Below are positions 55,600-64,000 of a DNA stretch of 64,000 bases, one piece after another. The notes under the pieces were generated by a model. That model saw only the letters and a program-made list of their open reading frames with translations, was not told the origin of the DNA and did not search any database. Source of the stretch: Cacajao melanocephalus (lineage: Eukaryota > Chordata > Mammalia > Primates > Pitheciidae). The stretch lies in contig CAUYLG010076811.1 of assembly GCA_963573385.1 (NCBI GenBank), positions 51,775-115,774 of the forward strand. The letters are read 5' to 3'. A program made the translations under genes and the position numbers. Position 1 is the first letter of the stretch. Each line of letters begins with the position of its first letter.

Positions 55600-55845
55600 G
55601 GGTAGTACAGAGGCTGCATGGTGTGATGGGCAAAAGGTCACACTCTGAATCCAGACGCAGCCTCTGCCACTTTCTAGCTGTGTGACCTTGGGCAAGCCAT
55701 GTAGCATCTCTTTGGCTTACTTTTCTCACCTGTAAAATGGGCATGGTTATAATGCCAGTATCAGAGTTTTGTTGAGAAGAACATATAAGTTGTCGTATGT
55801 AACACCCTTAGAACAATGGTTGGCACCAAGCAAGCACATTAGAGG
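55600..55845 (+). repeat. MIR, plus orientation, nearly full length
   Basis: gaggctgcatggtgtgatgg, ctttctagctgtgtgacctt, gggcaagccatgtagcatct, acctgtaaaatgggcatggt, aatggttggcaccaagcaag: every MIR block in order. Confidence 0.9.
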
Positions 55846-55934
55846 TGTTTTCCTCCTCTTATAATTGTCCCGACTGCTGCTGCTTCCACTGCTGTGATTC
55901 CCTCTGCCACCACTGCCACCTCTACTGCCACTAC

Positions 55935-56110
55935 TACAGCATGGGCTTGGCCATCAGCTTGGGTTTGAGTTCTAGCACTGCTGCTTACCTATTCAAGTCC
56001 AAGCCCCTTTTCCGTATTTGTGAAATAGGAGTGTTAATAGTACCTACTTCACAGGACCTGGTGAGGATGAAATCGGATAATGCGTGTGAAGCACTCAGTA
56101 GATGAAATGC
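55935..56110 (+). repeat. MIR, plus orientation, second copy
   Basis: gggtttgagttctagcactg, gtgaaataggagtgttaata, gtacctacttcacaggacct, gtgaagcactcagtaga. Confidence 0.85.
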
Positions 56111-56130
56111 TTGTAGCTTTGTTGTTACTG

Positions 56131-56240
56131 CAGCGGCTCTCAACCAGGGATTCTCCCACACCAGAGCATTATACTCCACTGTGAGTTGCGTTACAAATTA
56201 TGTTCCTTAGTAATAAAGTACCAATGGTTGAGAATTATTT
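56131..56240. mobile_element. Short hAT-like element with inverted ends
   Basis: Left end cagcggctctcaacc, right end ggttgagaattatt; about 110 bases between. Confidence 0.6.
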
Positions 56241-56827
56241 TAAAAAAGAGTTAAATCAAGGGTATCCCCACCCTGACATTACTGCTGTTCACTTCGGTTT
56301 TGAGAAGTGGGAGAGTACCTGGAGGAGAGGCCCTGCGCTTCCAGGACCTACACCTGTTGGGATACGGGGGTGGGGGATGCACATATGAAAGGTGAGTGCT
56401 TTGTGTGGGGGCAGAAAACAAATTTGAGAGTTGCTGGCCTTGGGGTGCTGTCGTTTCTGCCGGAGAAGGCACCACTCACACTCTTCCATGTGGCAACCTC
56501 TCTTTTTAACTGATTGCCCAGACCAACGCATCATTATCCCTCAAAGCCCAACTGTTCTTATCTTGCCCAAACATATATAGATTTGAGGAAATACTTGTTT
56601 TATTAAAAACACTTTTTATTATATTAAGCACTACTATAACTTGTCCCGAATTTATTCATTAATAAGTATTTATTGAGTGCCTTTATGAGTAAGATATTAT
56701 CGGGTTTATGAAGGAAATTCAGAGTATCAGTTTGAGAAGCTTATAATCAAGTTTGATAGACTAGGTGTATATACAGTAACTATAGCACGAAGACATTGAC
56801 TCTAATGTTCTTTTTATTTTCCTTATA

Positions 56828-57119
56828 TTTTTTATTTTCAAGTCGAAGTCTTGCTGTGTCACCCAGGCTGGAGTGCAGTGGCACCATCTGGGCCCACTGC
56901 CACCTCCACCTCCCAGGTTCAGGTCATTCTACTGCCTCACCCTCCTGAGTTGCTGGGATCAGAGGCTCGCACAAGCACACCCAATTAATTTTTATATTTT
57001 TAGGAGAGATAGGTTGTCACCATGTTGGTCAGGCTGGCAAACTCCTGACCTCAAGTGATCCAACTGCCTTGGCCTCCCAAAGTGCTGGGATTTCAGGCAT
57101 GAGCCACCATGTCTGGCCT
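56828..57119 (-). repeat. Old Alu, minus strand
   Basis: caagtcgaagtcttgctgtg to ccaccatgtctggcc. Confidence 0.93.
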
Positions 57120-57199
57120 TTCTTTTCTTTTTTAGCTTCCATTTTTGAACATTTACATTCAGGAAAATACATTACATTTATTTATAGCTTGGTCCTCAA

Positions 57200-57715
57200 T
57201 TCTTTGTTTTTCATTATAAAAGTAGAATGTGTTCATTGTATGAATTTTGGAAAATATGTAAACATTAAAAAGCAACACAAAAAATTAAGCCATATTTCAT
57301 CAACTAGAGATTACCATTTTAATGTTAAATTTATTTTTCATGTGTCTTTATACAGGTTCACTCTTCATATTCTGTTTTTTTCTTTTCCAGCCATTATGTA
57401 ATAATTATTTCCCTATGTCATTAAACTATGTTGTAAGTATAATTTTAATAGCTAAATAATATTTTATCATATATGACTTATAATTTACAAGCATTTCCCC
57501 AATGTGGGACACTTTGGTTGATTGTGATTTTTCTTTATGAATAATATGGTCAGAAACAGTTTTATGTGTGAGTCATCCACATTTCTGATCATAGATTTCC
57601 ACAAGTAGAATTCTGAAGTCAGAGGGTAGAAATAACGCCAAGATTGTTACATGTGGTTTCATTACTTTTTGGCAATGATATTTACCCTAGCAAAACTCTT
57701 AACACTGATAGATTT
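57200..57715 (-). mobile_element. Old LINE (L1ME-like) fragment, minus strand
   Basis: gaattttggaaaatatgtaa, accattttaatgttaaattt, ggacactttggttgattgtg, agaattctgaagtcagaggg follow the antisense of an old L1 3' region. Confidence 0.6.
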
Positions 57716-59269
57716 GGATATTTATTACCTTAAGGACAGGAGAGCCTTAGCTTTTTCAGATCTGACGTTCCAAGTGTGTGTTGACTATTCAAGAATGACT
57801 CCAAAGTTCATGACATAAAGTAGTTTGCATATTTGCTGAACAAAATTTAATCACACGGGTCTAGAGGCTGGTGAGTGACCAAGTCTACCTAGCAGATGTT
57901 TCACTGGGGCTTCATGGGTCTGTATAATACCTCTCATATATTAACTTAAAGACTTAATTTGTTTGAAAATGGGCAACTTTTGTGAAAATTAAAAGGACCA
58001 TTAATTTATGGTATACAAGTATGCACAGAAAATCTACAGTTGTCAGAGAAATACTAAGAAAAAACCTAGAGTTGATACAGACTCTTTTATATTAAAATAG
58101 AAGATTTGCTATGGTCTACTACTTTCCAATTGCTTAATAGTATGTATTGACCTGTCATTTCTAGAAAATAAATCTAATTTCAGTTTTAGTGCTAACCATT
58201 GGAATTATTCTTTTTATAATAGATCACCAAATGGTTATATATGTATATAATTTTAAAAGTTCTCTTTGGCAGAAATGTCTTATACTCTAGCCAGGGAAGA
58301 AAATGTGTAGAAAACAATTTAATCAATGTCTGGGAGTCTGAGAACAAACTTAGCAAATGTAGCTTAGAACAATCACAGAGTTAGCTTAGCATCTTTCCTT
58401 AATCTTGTACTTCTAAGTAGGATGACCCACCCCGCCAGCATCGCCTCACAGTCTGGGAGCAGCTTCTCCCTCCCCCATGTTTTGAGCTGTTCACCTTGAG
58501 GTTGCTTTCTCTCCCATTGCTGACAGGGAGGTGGTGGTAGCTGCATTTGTCTCCCATCTGGGCCCCAGAACGTTTCTTGTTTTTGTTTTACAGTCCTATG
58601 GCAGACTAGCACGCCCCCTTCCTATCTCAGGGCCTGGCTCCCCGGCCCCCCAACCAAGGTCTCAGACACGTACAAACGGTGCCCCTCTTTGAGGAGCTTG
58701 TACAGCTGCACGTCTGGACCTTTGACGTAGTGATCTGTTAAAGGCATAGAGTCAGCCTGTAATATGCTGAGATCACCCTGGTAATATGGTGGAGTGCAGA
58801 CGGAGCTGGATCTGTCTGGTTTCTGGCCTCTGTAGCCTTTTCCCCTGGGTCTCCTGTGGCCACTGGAACCTGACTAGTCAGCCTCTCACCCGGCTCTAGG
58901 ACCCAGCCTGAACTGAGGCAGAGGGATTGAGGCTGCCTCACACTCTGTAATTTGGCCTTAAGTCACCATTGCTGGCCTTGTGCCTCAGCTCTGATAACTG
59001 GACTCTTGTCTGGCTCCTGTGTGCCAGAATCCCATGGTAACCTGCTTCTTTTCCCTGTGCCTTGTTTTTATCAGCCTGCCTCCCAGGGATTGAAACCCTG
59101 CCCTGAAACACAGTGACCAATGCACTTTCCCAGTGTTACCCAGCCCTCTCCCCTTTCTGATTGGATTCCAGAGGACCTTGCATTTCTCCTTGTTCTGCAG
59201 CCTGTAGTCAGGAAACCTCTGTTCTGGACACTTCTCTCTGTAAATGGCCACGTAGTTCTCTTAGTTACT

Positions 59270-60205
<936 letters not shown>

Positions 60206-60210
60206 ATATA

Positions 60211-60789
<579 letters not shown>

Positions 60790-60904
60790 TGAGGGTAAGG
60801 GTGCTTTGGTTCACTGCAGTATTTCTAAAGTCTAGAGCAGTACCTGGCTAAGGTATGAGTTCCAAAAATATTTCTCGAATGAATGAATCAGATAGTTGAA
60901 TACC

Positions 60905-61070
60905 TGAGTATTAGCACTATTCTGTACGTTTTATATGTATTATCTCATTGAATTCTCACTTTAACCTTGTGTGATGGTACTTTTATGACTCCTATTTTAC
61001 AGATGAGAAAACTGAGTTTTAAGAGGTTAAGCGACTTGCTCGAAAGGACCTGAGCCACCACATAAATATT
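60905..61070 (-). repeat. MIR, minus orientation
   Basis: ttatctcattgaattctcac, ctattttacagatgagaaaa, ctgagttttaagaggttaag. Confidence 0.85.
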
Positions 61071-61084
61071 CGACTAGAGCAGCA

Positions 61085-61245
61085 AGTTAGAATAAACACT
61101 GGCTTTGTTATCCAGATTTATGTTCAAGTCACAGCTCTATCAATTACTGGTTGAATTAAAACATCTCTAAACTTTAATATCCTTAGTTATAAAATAATGA
61201 TTCTATCTCCCAGGTTCTTGGAAGAATTACACAAGATCATGGGTA
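61085..61245 (+). repeat. MIR-like, plus orientation
   Basis: agttagaataaacactggct, tgttcaagtcacagctctat, tccttagttataaaataatg, cccaggttcttggaagaatt. Confidence 0.65.
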
Positions 61246-61249
61246 CATT

Positions 61250-61830
<581 letters not shown>

Positions 61831-62689
61831 AATTAGTGGTCCGGGGTTGGTGGTTGATGAAATACTTGCGAATAGGGATTTATTCATTCAACTAGCCTTT
61901 GTTGAGGGCTGGAACTTTGTGGGATGTCCATTCAGTGAGGACAGCTGTAAATCTGACTTCCAGTTTACGTCACTGATGATGGCTCTCAGCTTTGGTTCTA
62001 CCAGATTCTTGAAAGAGAGTGTGTTTTCCCAGAGCCAAGTAGATCCAAACATTTCCCAGACTTTGGCCACATAATCAGAAATTTCAAAAGAGTTCTGGAA
62101 TTTGTGGGCTTAGCTCCAGTTACCAGGCATACGTTGTCTTCCCTGTGGGCAGAGATTGCCTTCAGCTTACTCCACCCTCCTCAGCTACGCAGCATGATCC
62201 GGGCAGATGATGAATACTTCAGATATCCCCTGTGGGGTGAACTCCAGGGGCAGCCTCAGAAACTAGATATGTAATTCATATGGTCAAAACCTGTCAGGCT
62301 CTTCTGAAATCGTGCGACTTCCTATCAGGCACCAGCTTTGCAGATCCTGAAAGATCTGGCTTTCAGAACATTGGGGAAGAGAGCAGCGCCCAGATGCTGC
62401 CTGCTGGAGCTGCAGGTCCTGTTTGAATTTGAACAGTAAAAGGCCCTAGAATGAATGAGCAGGGCTCCTGATTGCACCTGCAGGTTCAGGTTTGGTGTGT
62501 GGAGATGTCTCATACAAGAACTGTCTGTCTTGTGAGCCACTTGGCGGGTTCAACCAAATTGGCCAACAAAATTTAATACCACACAAGCCCTTTTCTTGAT
62601 AAAACAATTTAATAAGTCTCTATCATAAGTCTGTACGACATGCTATCCAGTACGTCAAAATAAACAAAATGTTCATGTTGATGGTCACA

Positions 62690-62915
62690 AGTGCAGTCCC
62701 TAGAATGGGGATCCGGTGAACAGTTTCACCACTAACCAGCACTGGATCGTAGACCAGATCCTTAGTCTCTCTACGTCTTGGCTCACTCAACTGCAAGATG
62801 TGGCTACTAATAGTACCTAGGGTAAAGCTGTTGGGAGGATTAACTTAGCTCAAGCATACAAATCCTTAGAATAATGCCCAGCGCAGTTGTTGTTCCATAC
62901 ATATTGCAAAGTTCC
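62690..62915 (+). repeat. MIR, plus orientation
   Basis: accagatccttagtctctct, ctcaactgcaagatgtggct, aatagtacctagggtaaagc, gaataatgcccagcgcagtt. Confidence 0.8.
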
Positions 62916-63867
62916 TGGTATAAACTCGCTGTTACAGCCTTCTAATTCAACTTCAATAGATTGTTGGTACCATTTCCCTCTTTCTTGGCAGGTATCCTAT
63001 CTAGGCCTAGAGAACTAAGGTTTTGCTGTTTACTAATGAAGTTTCTTAAATCCCATACAGGCTAGTTGCATCCTACTAATGCTTCACAGACTAGATAAAA
63101 ATACTTTTGCTGAAGTCTTAATCTGCCTGTCCTGAAGTCAACCAGGCTGTGTGTTAGTGACTTGACTCAGTGCAGCTCCAAAGAGAGGCAGAGAGAATAC
63201 CCACAGCAAATACACACGAGGGGGTGGCAGCGTAGGACCAGGAAAGAAGCTACATCTCTCTCTTCTCTCGCATTTTGAATCTGTGTTACAGTCAGTCGTA
63301 TTAATATGAAGCAATCCTCTTACCTCTCTCCCTAATCCAGCCCCTGACTGCCAGGTCATGAAAGAGGGGAGAAGAGGCACTACATTTAAAGTAGTGATTA
63401 TCTCTAGCTACAATTTTAAGTCCCTACATGTTTGGCTGTAAAACTAGCCAAAGTTTTGTTCCAGTTCTCCACCAAGTTTCACAATAGTCAGGAGTTAGAA
63501 TTGGTCTGTATGTTATGAAACAGCTAGTTTTTATACTTCAAACTTAAAAGGAAGCTTTAGTTGTTTATTATTACTGTGGACATTTTCCAAGAGACAGAAT
63601 GACATCTGTGGAAGATTCTACACAGGTCTTGATGCCAGACGTTGTGGTTACTTCCCTGCTCAAAGCCAATGGTATGTGCTTCAAGGAACTCCCTGGCTAT
63701 AAGCAGTTGACTGCCTCTACAACAAATAGCTAATGTCTTAGCTCTTTTCTGTCCCTACTGCCAGCACCTTGGGGGTGTGATTTGAGAAAGCTCTCCCCTT
63801 CCCATTTTCTCCTGTAGCCTCTTTGGAGGAAGTCGCCAGAGTAACCACTTTCTTTTATGCTAGTTTT

Positions 63868-63870
63868 TTT

Positions 63871-63904
<34 letters not shown>

Positions 63905-64000
63905 TTATATTCACGCTCAGTAGCCAGGCAGGAGTGAAGTGGTGCAGTCTTTGCAAACAACAACCTAAGACACGTGGGTTTAAGTGATTCTCCTGCCTCA
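63868..64000 (-). repeat. Diverged Alu, minus strand, cut by window end
   Basis: A 31-base T-run (63873-63903) leads into ttcacgctcagtagccaggc and tttaagtgattctcctgcct. Confidence 0.85.

Overview
The window is mammalian nuclear DNA, almost certainly human. It holds dozens of primate-type Alu elements, older LINE, MIR and DNA-transposon remnants, GT-AG introns and one methylation-free-looking CpG island. The two recognisable genes, both on the + strand, are the 3' end of IQGAP1 and the 5' end of CRTC3. That order places the window at human chromosome 15q26.1 by established knowledge. No bacterial, viral or exotic system is present, and I found no convincing third gene.

Layout. Positions 1-6770 are the tail of IQGAP1: part of an upstream intron, the penultimate coding exon (1861-1969), the last intron, the final coding exon (4500-4613, stop TAA at 4611) and a 3' UTR of about 2.15 kb with three AATAAA signals (6070, 6424, 6744). 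Positions 6771 to about 32000 are an intergenic stretch of about 25 kb. It is packed with nested repeats: some 40 Alus lie in and around two large old LINE blocks (about 13840-16257 and 25905-28500) and several hAT-type DNA transposons. Positions 32000-33720 are the CRTC3 CpG island and promoter, with stacked GC boxes. CRTC3 exon 1 starts with ATG at 32893 and ends at 33024. Intron 1 (33025-41743) holds an L2, MIRs and a few Alus. Exon 2 is 41744-41842. The remaining 22 kb is the start of a large intron 2, with antisense L1 3' ends, an LTR, many Alus, an L2, microsatellites and a 150-bp intronic tandem repeat. Exon 3 is not in the window.

Function. IQGAP1 is a cytoskeletal scaffold; the exons here encode the last 73 residues of its C-terminal tail. 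CRTC3 is a CREB coactivator; its first two exons encode the CREB-binding N-terminus and the conserved serine (residue 62) used by SIK/AMPK-type kinases to keep the protein in the cytoplasm. The genes are tandem neighbours with no sign of shared regulation.

The observations most worth a second look are small-scale rearrangements: a piece of L1 lodged inside an Alu (24684-24798), a mini-retroinsertion with target-site duplications (27326-27422), overlapping inverted repeats at an Alu edge (50723-50765), a near-perfect 20-bp-arm palindrome (9824-9867), the 150-bp tandem repeat with a CA expansion (53287-53673), a duplicated segment in the IQGAP1 3' UTR (5041-5126), and an open in-frame N-terminal extension upstream of the CRTC3 ATG. 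Repeat coordinates were read by eye and may be off by several bases; family names below the level of Alu, MIR, L1, L2 and hAT are tentative.
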